Source: Paenibacillus_V sp046244365
GTDB lineage: Bacteria > Bacillota > Bacilli > Paenibacillales > NBRC-103111
Direction: 5' to 3'
DNA: 64,000 nucleotides
Assembly: GCF_046244365.1 (NCBI RefSeq)
Contig: NZ_CP176395.1
Coordinates: 6,944,001-7,008,000, forward strand
Shown here: piece by piece, positions 8,076 through 17,496 of the stretch
Position numbering within the stretch: the stretch's first letter is position 1
How the letters are laid out: every line of letters begins with the position of its first letter
Translations under genes and position numbers: made by a program
Notes under the pieces: model-generated
The model's input: the letters and a program-made list of their open reading frames with translations, nothing else
Database searches by the model: none
Told to the model about the DNA's origin: nothing

Positions 8076-8889
8076 ATTCTTTTGCCGGGGCTCCGGCTCC
8101 TTCGCCGGCTTCGGCGGCTCCGGTTTGCCCTTGCACGGCGCCGGATTGCACGGTCCCTGTGCCGCCGCCCTGCGACATTTTCAAATTCGGCAGCGACACG
8201 TTCGGCGGCAGCGGAGCGGAATTCCCAAGCGGGTTGCCCTTGTTATCGAAATAATACATCGGCGTATCCCCGACGACGAGCAAGTACGATATCGGCAGCT
8301 TCGTCTCGACGATTTCCGGCTCCGAATCGAACGGGATGATCACCGATACCTCGGCAATAATCCGAATGTACACCTCGACCAAAATCATATTAATGCCCGC
8401 GTTCTGGTACTGCGTGTTCAGATCGACCTTGACATTGCCGGCCGGCACGAGCCGAACCGGAATATCGGGCCCGAACGAAGCGAGGATCGGGCTGTGCATC
8501 GCCTGGCCGAGCGGTATATGCTCCGGAATGCTCGACAGCTTATCAAACAACCCCTGTACGGTGTTGATCGTGTCTGCAGTTATTTTCATATGCTCGGCAT
8601 AATTAAGCATGAAACCGGTCGTTTTGCCGTTGTTGTCCTTCTGCCATTGGATCAGCTTTTCGAAGTTGGTGCCGGTTGCAATCCGGTCCGAAATGGCCGC
8701 ATTGATCGATTGCGTAGCAATTTGTTTAATACGGACCTTGGCCAAATTCATCAGGGGCGGCATCAGGTTTCGCTCGATGTATATGTACGATTGAAGCGTC
8801 AGCAGCATCATAAGAATGGTTACGAAAAATACGATACGGCGCCGCTTTCCCTTTTTTGGCGCACGGCTGCGGAATCTGCGCTTGTACAT
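8074..8889 (-). CDS. yunB: Sporulation protein YunB
   Basis: Spore-formation membrane protein of unknown biochemistry. The start at 8889 follows GGAGG and gives 271 residues: a very basic N terminus (YKRRFRSRAPKKGKRRR), one membrane helix (residues 18-38), then the YunB domain with SINAAISDRIATGTNF, IPLGQAMHSPILASFGP and VEVYIRIIAEVSVIIPF. The last 50 residues are Gly/Ala/Gln-rich and low-complexity, longer than in Bacillus. In B. subtilis the gene is under mother-cell control; no promoter is assigned here. Confidence 0.9.
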   Translation of the reverse strand: MYKRRFRSRAPKKGKRRRIVFFVTILMMLLTLQSYIYIERNLMPPLMNLAKVRIKQIATQSINAAISDRIATGTNFEKLIQWQKDNNGKTTGFMLNYAEHMKITADTINTVQGLFDKLSSIPEHIPLGQAMHSPILASFGPDIPVRLVPAGNVKVDLNTQYQNAGINMILVEVYIRIIAEVSVIIPFDSEPEIVETKLPISYLLVVGDTPMYYFDNKGNPLGNSAPLPPNVSLPNLKMSQGGGTGTVQSGAVQGQTGAAEAGEGAGAPAKE

Positions 8890-9117
8890 CGGAGTTCCTC
8901 CCGTCGGCATGGCATAGGCCGGCAAACAATGCCCGAAGACCGGCCAAGTATCGTCTACGTATACGTATGCGCCGCCGCGTCAAAAAAGACGAGTTCCAGC
9001 CGGTCACGTTCAACCTGTCGGCCCCCCGGTTCTCCCCCACGCAGGGCGCTGCACAAGTTCTCATCGAACGGGATATTCGGTTATAATACAGGGTAAAACC
9101 GAAGAGGAGCAGATGAA

Positions 9118-9450
9118 ATGCCGCATATCGTCATAAGAGGAATTTCTGCCGAGAGGGTGCAGACTGTCAGCAAACCGCTCATCGAGCAGCTCGCTGAAAT
9201 ATGCCAATGCGGGACCGATAATTTTATTATCGAGTGCCTGCATACGACCGCGATTACGGACGGGGAAATTACGCCCTCCTTTCCGTTCATCGAAGTCGGT
9301 TGGTTCGAACGGGGACAGGAAACGAGAAACCGTTTCGCCCAAGCGCTGGCCATCAACCTGCAGCTGCTTGACGTTCCGGAGCTGGAAATCGCTTTTCGCG
9401 CCTACCGTGAGGACAGCTACTACGTAAACGGCAAGCTTATCGGCGAGTGA
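9118..9450 (+). CDS. DUF1904 family protein
   Basis: 110-residue protein beginning MPHIVIRGISAERVQ and containing IECLHTTAITDGE and the PFIEVGWFERGQETRN segment seen in DUF1904 proteins, which have a small tautomerase/macrophage-inhibitory-factor-like alpha-beta fold. Function unknown. Ribosome-binding site GAGGAG precedes the ATG. It is followed by a strong terminator, so it is probably monocistronic. Confidence 0.85.
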   Translation: MPHIVIRGISAERVQTVSKPLIEQLAEICQCGTDNFIIECLHTTAITDGEITPSFPFIEVGWFERGQETRNRFAQALAINLQLLDVPELEIAFRAYREDSYYVNGKLIGE

Positions 9451-9475
9451 ACGGTAAGTTTATGCCGCTTACGCA

Positions 9476-9514
9476 AAAAGCCTTGTTCCCCTTCAATAGC
9501 GGGACAAGGCTTTT
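9476..9514. terminator. Terminator between DUF1904 gene and galU
   Basis: AAAAGCCTTGTTCCC pairs with GGGACAAGGCTTTT across a short loop (one bulge). A and T runs on both flanks make it usable for both converging genes. Confidence 0.85.
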
Positions 9515-9528
9515 CAGATTGCGTACCG

Positions 9529-10416
9529 TCATCGGGTAGCTCTCTTCTCTTCCTGGCTGACGATCTGCTGCAGAAGCTCCATGAGCTGCGGCTTCAATTC
9601 CTCCCGCTGCAGCCCCATTTCGACGATCGCTTTCATATAGCCGAATTTATCGCCGATGTCGTAGCGCTGCCCCAACAGCTCCATCGCCAGCATCCCTTCT
9701 CCTGCCGCGAAGACGCGCAGCGCGTCCGTCAACTGGTACTCATTCCCCGCGCCTCTCTCCAGCTTTTGCAGAACGGGAAAAATCGTCGGCTTCAAAATGT
9801 ACCTGCCCATAATCGCGATTTGCGAAGGCGCTTCGCCGCGGGACGGCTTTTCGACGAGATCGCGCACGTTGTAGAGATGGTTCTTCATGAGCTCCGCCGA
9901 AATAATGCCGTATTTGCTCACGTCTTCCTCCGGCACCCGCTGAACGCCGACGACGGTGCGGTCATATTCATGGTAAGCCTGAATCATCTGCTTCAAGGCT
10001 GGAGGATCGGACACCATAATGTCGTCCCCAAGCAGGACCGCGAACGGTTCATTTCCGATAAACTGCTCCGCGCATGAAATGGCGTGTCCGAGACCGAGCG
10101 GCTCCTTTTGCCGGATATAATGAATGTTGACCATGTCGCTGATCTGCTCGACTTCTTCAAGAAGATCAAGCTTGCCTTGCTCCCGAAGCGTGTACTCGAG
10201 CTCGAAGGATTTGTCGAAATGGTCTTCGATCGCTTTCTTGTTGCGCCCGGTTACGATCAAAATGCTTTCGATGCCGGACTGAACAGCCTCTTCCACGATA
10301 TATTGGATCGCCGGTTTATCGACGATTGGCAGCATTTCTTTAGGCTGGGCTTTCGTTGCGGGCAAAAACCTCGTGCCCAGGCCTGCTGCGGGAATGACCG
10401 CTTTGCGAATCTTCAT
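9529..10416 (-). CDS. galU: UTP-glucose-1-phosphate uridylyltransferase
   Basis: Makes UDP-glucose for glycolipids, teichoic acids and exopolysaccharide (the B. subtilis orthologue is GtaB). The start at 10416 is chosen because AGGAG lies 8-9 nt upstream. It gives 295 residues beginning MKIRKAVIPAAGLGTRFLPAT, the nucleotidyltransferase signature with the GxGTR loop and the KEMLPIVDKP motif. Also seen are GLGHAI, LLGDDI, GRYILKP and the YDIGDKFGYMKA C-terminal motif. Length is normal. A promoter is visible just upstream. Confidence 0.95.
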   Translation of the reverse strand: MKIRKAVIPAAGLGTRFLPATKAQPKEMLPIVDKPAIQYIVEEAVQSGIESILIVTGRNKKAIEDHFDKSFELEYTLREQGKLDLLEEVEQISDMVNIHYIRQKEPLGLGHAISCAEQFIGNEPFAVLLGDDIMVSDPPALKQMIQAYHEYDRTVVGVQRVPEEDVSKYGIISAELMKNHLYNVRDLVEKPSRGEAPSQIAIMGRYILKPTIFPVLQKLERGAGNEYQLTDALRVFAAGEGMLAMELLGQRYDIGDKFGYMKAIVEMGLQREELKPQLMELLQQIVSQEEKRATR

Positions 10417-10478
10417 GTCTTTCCACTCCTTCATAAGGGTAGTTTATAGGTTTCGGCTCGCGTTATTCCACTTTTATC

Positions 10479-10508
10479 ATTATACCGCACCTCTTGGTCC
10501 GCAACCAA
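10479..10508 (-). promoter_or_regulatory. Likely sigma-A promoter of galU
   Basis: On the minus strand TTGGTT (10503-10508) and TATAAT (10479-10484) are separated by 18 bp, about 65 bp before the galU start. Confidence 0.55.
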
Positions 10509-10804
10509 TAACGCCTGGACTGCATAGTGCGTTAGGGAACCGCTCATGCCCGTCCCTCGGGAAGCGCCTGTAACGACTCGCCTTCCAACTTCGGAACTTT
10601 TTTTGAATCATCGAGATGTCCACTCCCTGCATAGGCTTACTTACATAAAGAAATCGCGCACTTTCCCTATACCGTCCTTCTTAACTCCGCTTGTGGGTTA
10701 GCCGAATGTTCGCTGTATGCGACGGCAAACCGCCTTCATTCCGCAACATTTTAGGTGCCTTGCATGTCTATGTATATAACTTCCATATAAAGGAGTGTGT
10801 GGTT
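10509..10804. other. Intergenic, no gene seen
   Basis: About 300 bp between the galU promoter and the next gene. Only the ribosome-binding site AAAGGAG at about 10789-10795 is recognisable. Confidence 0.5.
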
Positions 10805-11866
10805 ATGAGGAAATTTTCTTTCGTAACGGGCTTGCTTGTCGGTGTCGGGATTTCCGCATGTACGGTAGCTTTTGCTTCCGATAGCATTCAGGCGTTCCTG
10901 TTTCCCAGTAATGTGACGATTCATATGAACGGCGAAACGAAAGCGCTTAACGTTTACGACGAAGATCCCGTCATCAACTACAACAATAAAACGTACATTC
11001 CCCTGCGCCTGTTTGCGGAATCGATGGGAGCGACGGTCTTCTATCAGAACGCTTCACCCGAATCGGGAGACCGGCATCAAATCGACATTTTTACGACCGC
11101 CGGCAAGCTTGCCCGCCTGGAGGACCCGGAAGGCAATCTCAGCATCGACCAGCTTTCCGTCAAGACCGGCATCGACCAACAAAACGGCTTCGTCTCCGGT
11201 ATCGTAACCTTCCATAAAGACATGACTAATAAAGCGATTGAAATCGAAGCGTACGACAGCAACAAGAACAAAATCGGGGCGACGGGAGAAATCAGCGTCG
11301 ACGGAAGCGAGCCGTGGCAGGCGGGAGATGTACGTGTAATCCAAGCGCCGTTGTTCACCAGCGGAACTGCGGATTCCTACCGGGTTAGGGTGAATGACGG
11401 ATGGGCCCTAACGACGACTCGCGGATATGTTGACGGAATACTCGCCGAAGAAGCGGGCGTCTCCTTCGGCAAGGGCAAAGTTAGCGAGGACGGCACATCG
11501 ATTATTTCCAATCTGCAATTCAAAAACAGCGGCAGTCATGCCATCGCCATCTCCCCTCTCCAAATCGAATACCAAATCCTGAAAAAAAATGGCGAGAAGG
11601 AAGAGGTGGTATTCCGTTATACCGTGCCCCCTCTTGAAGGGAAGGTCCCCGCAGAATCGTGGTATACCGCGCGTCTACCTAAGTGGAGCATGCAGGGCTC
11701 GGACTCCCCCGGCACGTACGTCGCACGCATTCTCGTTCCGCAAACGCTCTCTTATACGGCAGAAGGCAGCGCCGAATCCAAAAGCATAATCAGCTTATCC
11801 AAGTTCACCAGCTGGGAATACGAGCTGGATCCGGCGTCTGCCGCATCGGAAGGTAAGGACTCATAA
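10805..11866 (+). CDS. Secreted copper-amine-oxidase-N (stalk) domain protein
   Basis: 353 residues from the ATG that follows AAAGGAG at 10789-10795. An N-terminal signal (FVTGLLVGVGISACTVAFA) is followed at about residues 35-85 by a copper amine oxidase N-terminal-type domain: NVTIHMNGE, PVINYNNKTYIPLRLFAESMGATV. This small repeat-like fold is frequent in Paenibacillus surface and secreted proteins. The remaining 260 residues look like beta-sandwich domains but match no family I can name. Likely extracytoplasmic with an unknown binding role. No catalytic residues are evident. Confidence 0.75.
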   Translation: MRKFSFVTGLLVGVGISACTVAFASDSIQAFLFPSNVTIHMNGETKALNVYDEDPVINYNNKTYIPLRLFAESMGATVFYQNASPESGDRHQIDIFTTAGKLARLEDPEGNLSIDQLSVKTGIDQQNGFVSGIVTFHKDMTNKAIEIEAYDSNKNKIGATGEISVDGSEPWQAGDVRVIQAPLFTSGTADSYRVRVNDGWALTTTRGYVDGILAEEAGVSFGKGKVSEDGTSIISNLQFKNSGSHAIAISPLQIEYQILKKNGEKEEVVFRYTVPPLEGKVPAESWYTARLPKWSMQGSDSPGTYVARILVPQTLSYTAEGSAESKSIISLSKFTSWEYELDPASAASEGKDS

Positions 11867-11945
11867 AAGTTGCCGCCGTAGTCCGGAAATGGCTTGCCTA
11901 TGCGGCGAACCGCAACTCACTCAGCCGTACCCGATAAACGTCAAA

Positions 11946-11983
11946 AAGCGGTTGAGCAGGAATTTCCCTCTCAACCGCTTCTT
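11946..11983 (-). terminator. Terminator downstream of the small gene at 12009
   Basis: AAGCGGTTGAG pairs with CTCAACCGCTT. On the minus strand it is followed by TTTTTGA, so it mainly serves the minus-strand gene. The plus-strand stalk gene also ends nearby. Confidence 0.75.
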
Positions 11984-12008
11984 CATGCGGCAGCCTAGAC
12001 GATCTCGT

Positions 12009-12182
12009 TTACACAAGCTCTGCGTTCTTGATCGCATGCTCCCAGCTCGGGTAATAGAACAAAGCGCTTTTCATCAGCTCGGGATCGCTCTGCTTGACTT
12101 GCTTCTTGCTGATCGAGCCTCCGTTCGATTGAAGCTGCTTAATACGGCTGACTACCTCGTCCGCACCCATCGAAATATCCAC
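12009..12182 (-). CDS. Small hypothetical protein, 57 aa
   Basis: The frame is preceded by GGGAGGAG five nt before a GTG at 12182, which I take as the start. An in-frame ATG three codons further in and an upstream ATG at 12203 are alternatives. The product is a soluble helical protein: GADEVVSRIKQLQSNGGSISKKQVKQ, then DPELMKSALFYYPSWEHAIKNAEL. This resembles short helix-turn-helix-like proteins of Bacillales but I cannot name a family. It has its own terminator. Confidence 0.6.
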   Translation of the reverse strand: MDISMGADEVVSRIKQLQSNGGSISKKQVKQSDPELMKSALFYYPSWEHAIKNAELV

Positions 12183-12300
12183 TCTGTGCTCCTCCCTTCG
12201 CAACCAAGATTTCTTCCTATTTTCCCCAAACCGCTATAGGAGTATTCTTACGGTTACCTTTTAGTTGGAGAGAGTCTTTCCTGTTTTTCGCATAAACGAG

Positions 12301-13134
12301 CTATATGGCAATCTCCATTTTGATTGACGGGTGGTAGCGGTAGCCGATCAATTTAAAATCATCGATGGTGAACTCGTCGAAGTTCCGAATGTCCGGATTG
12401 ATCCAAAGCTCCGGCGCAGGATAGGCTTCGCGCTCCGATTGTTCCTTTAGAGGCTCCATATGCCGCTCGTAAATATGAGCATCGTTGATATTGAAAGTGA
12501 GCGTTCCCATTCCGTAGCCGGTTACTTGAGCGATCATCCGCTGCAAAACGTAATATTGAAATACGTTCAACGGGTGACCCAAACCGATATCGTTCGATCT
12601 CGCATTTACAATCAGGTGCAGCCGGCCCTGCTTCACCAGCCACTGATTGTTCCAGACGCAAGGGTACAGCTCCATTTGGTCCAAATCGTCGATGTTCCAT
12701 AAGGAAATGACATGCCTTCTGGAAGCGGGGTTATGTTTCAGCTGATCGATCAGATGATGGACCTGGTTCGTAATCTTGCCCTTTAGCATGACGGGCTTGC
12801 CCAACTGATAGCCATAGGCTTTCCCTATATTATTGTTCGCGTTGGTCCATTCTTTCCACAGCTTCACCTCGTGATCGTCGAGATAGCCGCAATCGCTGGT
12901 TCTCTGCACATAAAACCACAGCAGCTCGTGAATCGCGGATTTCCAAGGGACTCGTTTGGTCGTCAGAATCGGCACCTCTTCGTTATCAAGCTTGATCTGC
13001 TTGCAAATGATGCTTTTGGTATAGGCGGGCGTCCCATCAGCCCATTTCGTTCTGACATCGTGATCTTTGTCCCATTCGCCGTTCTCTAAAATATCCATAA
13101 CCAGATTATTGTAAATTCGGTCAACTGCCGCCAT
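12301..13134 (-). CDS. thyA: Thymidylate synthase
   Basis: Methylates dUMP to dTMP with methylene-tetrahydrofolate. The start at 13134 follows GGAGG with 8-nt spacing and gives 277 residues. Catalytic Cys159 is in ELYPCVWNNQW, with the RRHVISLWN arginine pair before it and SNDIGLGHPLNVFQYY, NINDAHIYERH and IGYRYHP after it. This is the ThyA family rather than flavin-dependent ThyX. No dihydrofolate reductase gene follows it. Downstream lies only the small gene at 12009. Confidence 0.95.
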   Translation of the reverse strand: MAAVDRIYNNLVMDILENGEWDKDHDVRTKWADGTPAYTKSIICKQIKLDNEEVPILTTKRVPWKSAIHELLWFYVQRTSDCGYLDDHEVKLWKEWTNANNNIGKAYGYQLGKPVMLKGKITNQVHHLIDQLKHNPASRRHVISLWNIDDLDQMELYPCVWNNQWLVKQGRLHLIVNARSNDIGLGHPLNVFQYYVLQRMIAQVTGYGMGTLTFNINDAHIYERHMEPLKEQSEREAYPAPELWINPDIRNFDEFTIDDFKLIGYRYHPSIKMEIAI

Positions 13135-13391
13135 CTTTAACGCCTCCATCATCCTTTATGTACGCCTATCGGTAACCGTCTTCCTCTATCTTATTTTAAT
13201 AGGCTAAGCATTCGAGTCAACAACGGGAGAAGAATAAGAAGCTTCGATACCGGGAACATTACCGACGATTTCAATCAAAAAGGCTGCAACTCGGAGAAAC
13301 GACATCGCCGGTTTGGGATAAATCCTCGATTTGTTGAAACGATTGAACGGGTTACACCGTATTAGGAGCATAACGAAAGGGAGGGATTGCG

Positions 13392-13703
13392 ATGATATTT
13401 ACGACAACGCCAACGGTGGAGGGCCGTCCCGTTCAGGATTATTTAGGCGTCGTGACCGGCGAAGCGATTATGGGGGCCAATATCGTGCGCGACCTGTTCG
13501 CTTCCATTACCGATATCGTCGGCGGACGCTCCGGCGCATACGAAACGAAGCTCAAGGAAGCCCGCGATCTGGCATTCAATGAAATGGGCGGACAAGCGTC
13601 GCGCATAGGCGCCAACGCGGTCGTCGGCATCGACGTCGATTACGAGGTAATCCGCGACGGCATGCTGATGGTAGCCGTAAGCGGCACCGCCGTACGCCTC
13701 TAA
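13392..13703 (+). CDS. UPF0145 (YbjQ-like) protein
   Basis: 103-residue protein with the family landmarks MIFTTTPTVEG, YLGVVTGEAIMGAN, GGRSGAYE, ALNEM-like AFNEMGGQA, GANAVVGIDVDYE and MLMVAVSGTAV. The family forms small homo-oligomeric beta/alpha barrels whose function is not established; some are annotated as heavy-metal-binding. AGGGAGG precedes the ATG. A strong terminator follows, so it stands alone. Confidence 0.9.
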   Translation: MIFTTTPTVEGRPVQDYLGVVTGEAIMGANIVRDLFASITDIVGGRSGAYETKLKEARDLAFNEMGGQASRIGANAVVGIDVDYEVIRDGMLMVAVSGTAVRL

Positions 13704-13710
13704 CAAGGGA

Positions 13711-13747
13711 AACAGCATCCGCGCTAAGCGCGGATGCTGTTTTTTTG
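13711..13747 (+). terminator. Terminator after the UPF0145 gene
   Basis: AACAGCATCCGCGC and GCGCGGATGCTGTT pair around a TAA loop, followed by seven T. Confidence 0.93.
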
Positions 13748-13816
13748 CCTGCCACCGTACTCTCACGATAGAAAAACCGTAAGCAGCGTCTAAGCTGCCT
13801 TACGGCTCCCTTAAAA

Positions 13817-14641
13817 CTACGTTCGGCTGTAAACAAGCGGATTTAACGGACTGACGGCAAGGCCTCCCGGCTCGCAGCCCGGCAGGAATGCTTTCAGATC
13901 GTTCTTCCTCGCATTGCTGTCCGGCTCCGCTACAAGGGTTCCGTCGGCATAATAGATGACCGTCATCACCTCGCGCATCGTGTCCGTCGGATTGCCGGGC
14001 GCGTTGTGCAGCGTCCAGCCCGCGTGAAAAGTAGCGTCGCCCGCTTGCATCGCCCCGTAGCTGATCTGCGTAAGGCCTTTGCTTTCGACGTATTCCTTCA
14101 GCGTGCGGTGGGACTCGTCGGAAATAACCGTTTTGCTGACGTACCCGCTGTGATGGGAGCCGGATGCAAAGGTCATCGAGCCCACTTCTTCGCTGATCGG
14201 CACTAGCGGCATCCACATCGTGATCGTCTTGTCCGTATCGAGCGGCCAGTAAATTTGGTCTTGATGCCATGGCGTATGTCCGCCGCCCGGCTCCTTGAAC
14301 AGCGCCTGATCGTGATAAATGCGGACTCCGCCGACCCCCATCAGATCGGCCGCAATTTTCGCAAAACGGCGGCCCAGCACGAATCGGGCAATGTCCTCGT
14401 TATGCTTCCACAAATTCCCGATTTGAATGAACGCTTTGCCGTAGGTGTCGCGTTCTTCCAGAGGCTTGTTGTGATAGTTTAACCGCATTACCTCGCTGGC
14501 GATCATCAGCTCGTAAATGCCGATTTCCTGCGGTGTCGCTACGCTGCGCAGCAGCACATGACCGTCGTTCCGATAGCCTTCGATTTGCTCCGCAGTCAGC
14601 TTATAGCTATCCTCGAACAGAAAAGAATCGTTCGTCTTCAT
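13817..14641 (-). CDS. Phytanoyl-CoA dioxygenase (PhyH) family oxygenase
   Basis: Fe(II)/2-oxoglutarate-dependent oxygenase of the PhyH type. The facial-triad HxD is His126-Gln-Asp128 (HQDQIYWP). The distal histidine is probably His212, with Arg223 binding 2-oxoglutarate in the same segment (TLHNAPGNPTDTMRE). 274 residues is normal. Substrate unknown. It is divergent from the AraC-type regulator that starts 165 bp away, a common pairing in Paenibacillus, suggesting the regulator controlled this gene. Confidence 0.85.
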   Translation of the reverse strand: MKTNDSFLFEDSYKLTAEQIEGYRNDGHVLLRSVATPQEIGIYELMIASEVMRLNYHNKPLEERDTYGKAFIQIGNLWKHNEDIARFVLGRRFAKIAADLMGVGGVRIYHDQALFKEPGGGHTPWHQDQIYWPLDTDKTITMWMPLVPISEEVGSMTFASGSHHSGYVSKTVISDESHRTLKEYVESKGLTQISYGAMQAGDATFHAGWTLHNAPGNPTDTMREVMTVIYYADGTLVAEPDSNARKNDLKAFLPGCEPGGLAVSPLNPLVYSRT

Positions 14642-14805
14642 CGCCGTATGCCCCTTTCGAATCGTTATTTCCTGTCTTCAGTATAAGGAATACAGACCTT
14701 CTAATCTTTGTATGAAGCGATCTGCTTTTTGTCAAAACTGACTATTTACCTATTCGGCGGAATGGCGCATGATTGATAAAAGACGTTGGGAATGGGGAGA
14801 TCTTC

Positions 14806-15698
14806 ATGCTTTCCTTAACCGAACGATTGGATGATACCCCGATCGTTCCCTACATTCGAGAATGCGATTATGCCGTAAGATCTCCATGGTTTCTGCACGA
14901 GCGCAGACTGCTGGATTATTTGCTCATTTATGTTCAGAAGGGCGTATTGCGAGTGAATCACGAAGGTACCTTGGAGGAGTTTACGGAGGTGAATTTTGCC
15001 TGCTGCAGCCGGGAACCTATCATACGCTGGAGGGGATTACCGATACGATAACCCCCTTCTCCCATATGGACGTCTTCTACCATCCGCAGCGAAAAGACAG
15101 CTTTCCGACACGGCCGGGCCAGCTTGACCTGACCCCCTTCGCCCATCTCATGCAGCCCCGGCTGAACGATCTGAAGGGCGTCCATATTCCTTGCCGCTTC
15201 GTGCCAAGCGATCCCTTTCGCTTTAGAGATACACTGCTGCGCATGATCGACCGCTGGAACCAGCACGATACGCTGAGCCGGCTGGAGGCCCAGAGCCTCG
15301 CAACGGAGCTGGTCGTCATGCTGCTGCAGGATCATACCGAGCAGCAGGGCATATCCGGCGAGTCCGACGCCTCGCTGAAATGGATGACCTCTTACCTGCA
15401 TCTGCATTTGTCGGAGCCTCTGACCACCCGGCAGATGGCGGCACGCGCCAATCTGTCCCCTTCCCGGTTCCGCGCGGTATTCCAGGAGCGGTTCGGCATG
15501 CCTCCGCATCAGTATCTGACGCAACTACGATTGCGGCATGCCCGGGATTTATTGAAGCAGACGGATTACAAACTCCACCAGATTGCGGATTACTGCGGCT
15601 TTGCCGACGCGCATCATTTTGCCAAGACGTTCAAGAAGGAAACCGGCCAAGCCCCCGGCGCATACCGCCGCGAGCATCGAACCAAAACGATATTTTAA
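14806..15698 (+). pseudogene. AraC-family regulator, frameshifted
   Basis: Starts at the ATG after GGGGA (14806). The cupin-like sensing domain reads through LTERLDDTPIVPYIREC and VNHEGTLEEFTE, but at about 14985-14990 one base is missing. The frame then drifts to a stop at 15051. The natural continuation GEFCLLQPGTYHTLEG and the two C-terminal AraC helix-turn-helices (LTTRQMAARANLSPSRF, then LHQIADYCGFADAHHFAKTF) run in the next frame to 15698. Joining the frames gives a normal protein of about 297 residues. This is either a true inactivating mutation or a sequencing error. The rest of the domain is undamaged, which suggests the event is recent. Confidence 0.85.
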
Positions 15699-15770
15699 CG
15701 GCTAGGGAAAACGGATTGTATGATACACTGGACAAAGAACTCATTTATGAAACAGCAAGGGGAAATGATA

Positions 15771-16541
15771 ATGAAGCTGGTATCCTGGAATGTGAACGGC
15801 ATTAGGGCCTGCGTGACCAAAGGCTTTACCGATTACTTCGAACAAACGGGCGCGGATATCTTTTGCATTCAGGAGACGAAGCTGCAGGACGGACAGATTA
15901 GCCTGGAGCTGGGCGAGGCCTATTCGCAATACTGGAATCATGCGGAGAAGAAAGGGTATTCCGGTACGGCCGTGTTTACGAAGCACAAGCCGCTGAGCGT
16001 AAGGCACGGGCTGGACGAAGAACAGCAGGACCCCGAGGGGCGCGTTCTCACGCTCGAATTCGACTCCTTCTATCTGGTTAATGTGTATACGCCTAATGCG
16101 AGGAGGGATCTGTCCCGATTAGCGTACAGGCTGGAATGGGAAGAGCAGTTTAAGAGCTACCTCCTGGAGCTGGACAAGCTGAAGCCGGTCATCGTTTGCG
16201 GAGACATGAATGTCGCCCACCAAGAGATCGATCTGAAAAATCCGAAATCCAACCGCAACAACTCCGGTTTTACTCTGGAAGAGCGCGAAAAAATGACACG
16301 GCTGCTGGACGCCGGCTTTACCGATACGTTCCGGCATTTTTATCCCGAGAAGGAAGAAGTCTACACCTGGTGGTCTTATATGCCGAAGGTGAGAGAGCGG
16401 AATGTCGGCTGGCGGATCGACTACTTCCTCGTTTCCTCCAGAATGAAGGACGTCCTGATCGACGCGCAGATCGATTGCCATATAACCGGCAGCGATCATT
16501 GTCCCGTTATTCTGCATATCGCGGACAACAGGGGAGCTTAG
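15771..16541 (+). CDS. exoA: Exodeoxyribonuclease III
   Basis: Apurinic/apyrimidinic endonuclease and 3' exonuclease of base-excision repair. The start at 15771 (after AAGGGGA) gives 256 residues starting MKLVSWNVNGIRACV. Conserved metal and catalytic residues are in IQETKLQ, NVYTPNAR, CGDMNVAHQEIDLKNPKSN, TWWSYM, WRIDYFLVS and the final SDHCPV. It lies downstream of the broken AraC gene and ends in its own terminator. Confidence 0.95.
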   Translation: MKLVSWNVNGIRACVTKGFTDYFEQTGADIFCIQETKLQDGQISLELGEAYSQYWNHAEKKGYSGTAVFTKHKPLSVRHGLDEEQQDPEGRVLTLEFDSFYLVNVYTPNARRDLSRLAYRLEWEEQFKSYLLELDKLKPVIVCGDMNVAHQEIDLKNPKSNRNNSGFTLEEREKMTRLLDAGFTDTFRHFYPEKEEVYTWWSYMPKVRERNVGWRIDYFLVSSRMKDVLIDAQIDCHITGSDHCPVILHIADNRGA

Positions 16542-16564
16542 CGTAGCCCAAGAGGGAAAATAAG

Positions 16565-16602
16565 ACGGCGGAAGCCACTCGTTCCGCCGTTTTGTTATTT
16601 TT
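16565..16602 (+). terminator. Terminator after exoA
   Basis: ACGGCGGAA pairs with TTCCGCCGT across an 8-nt loop, followed by TTTTGTTATTTTT. Confidence 0.8.
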
Positions 16603-16612
16603 AACCGTCCGT

Positions 16613-17419
16613 CTACGCCTTGTTTACATGAACGTGGATTGCCGCCAGCATGAGCCGTTTATACTCCTCTAAGTCTTCAACGCGGTATTCTGCGCTCGCT
16701 TGGACGGGGCCGACGTACGTATCCGCCGCTTGCCTCACCACATAACGGATGTGCTCGGGAATCCTTGCAAGCACCCATTGCCCGGCCTCTTCCTTGGATA
16801 TAATCATACCGGTTTCGAGATACGACAAGATTCTGCATAGCGTTAGAATGCCGTATACGGGCGCTGTTTGAACAGCATCTGCCGCATGATCGACGCCGCT
16901 TAGAATAGAGGAACGAAAATCTTGTTCCGGTACGCTCGGAAAGACTTCCTGCGCAGGTTTTCCATATAGGCAAATCCCCCGTTGAAGAATAAGCGTAATA
17001 TGGCAAGCAAGGTCGGGATCGACCGGCGTTTCCGCCCAGAATTGTTTATTTTCTCTGCCAATTTGCTCTTCGTATGCCTTTCTCCAATATTCGCTGCTGT
17101 GCAATTGAAAAGGTGTCGGGTGCTTCCAGGGCCATATCGCATCCAGCGCGATGACGCTTATCTCGATCGGCGCCGGTTGATTCGACAAGGCAAGAAAGAG
17201 CTTCACAAGCTCATATCTGAGCTCCAGAACCAATCCTTCGCGGAGAAGCACGATCACATCCAGATCGCTGACATCAGGATTAAAGCTGTTTAAGGCCAGC
17301 GACCCATGAACATAGATGCCGACCAGATTATGTCCGACATAGTCGATTAAGTGATCCCTTAACGCCGTAAGCTGCCTTACGATCGGTTCGGGACAATCGG
17401 TCCAGCCGTATATACTCAT
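16613..17419 (-). CDS. Aminoglycoside adenylyltransferase-like nucleotidyltransferase (DUF4111 type)
   Basis: The start at 17419 gives 268 residues. The nucleotidyltransferase fold is recognised by GIYVHGSLALNSFNPDVSDLDV, where the GS motif and the DxD pair bind Mg-ATP. The C-terminal helical region (WVLARIPEHIRYVVRQAADTY) resembles AadA/ANT(9) proteins that adenylylate streptomycin or spectinomycin. The gene is chromosomal and not linked to mobile sequences, so it may be an intrinsic homologue whose substrate is untested. Resistance cannot be asserted from sequence alone. Confidence 0.75.
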   Translation of the reverse strand: MSIYGWTDCPEPIVRQLTALRDHLIDYVGHNLVGIYVHGSLALNSFNPDVSDLDVIVLLREGLVLELRYELVKLFLALSNQPAPIEISVIALDAIWPWKHPTPFQLHSSEYWRKAYEEQIGRENKQFWAETPVDPDLACHITLILQRGICLYGKPAQEVFPSVPEQDFRSSILSGVDHAADAVQTAPVYGILTLCRILSYLETGMIISKEEAGQWVLARIPEHIRYVVRQAADTYVGPVQASAEYRVEDLEEYKRLMLAAIHVHVNKA

Positions 17420-17496
17420 ACCTATAACCCCCATATCGCAGCTGTCTCTGCAGCCATAATAGCAAAGAGACGCGGCGTTTCGCCGGTAATATTCAC

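Noticed and set aside
16613..17419. Acquired antibiotic-resistance gene
   Set aside because: No mobile sequence is linked and the composition matches the backbone. It looks like a native homologue with unknown substrate.
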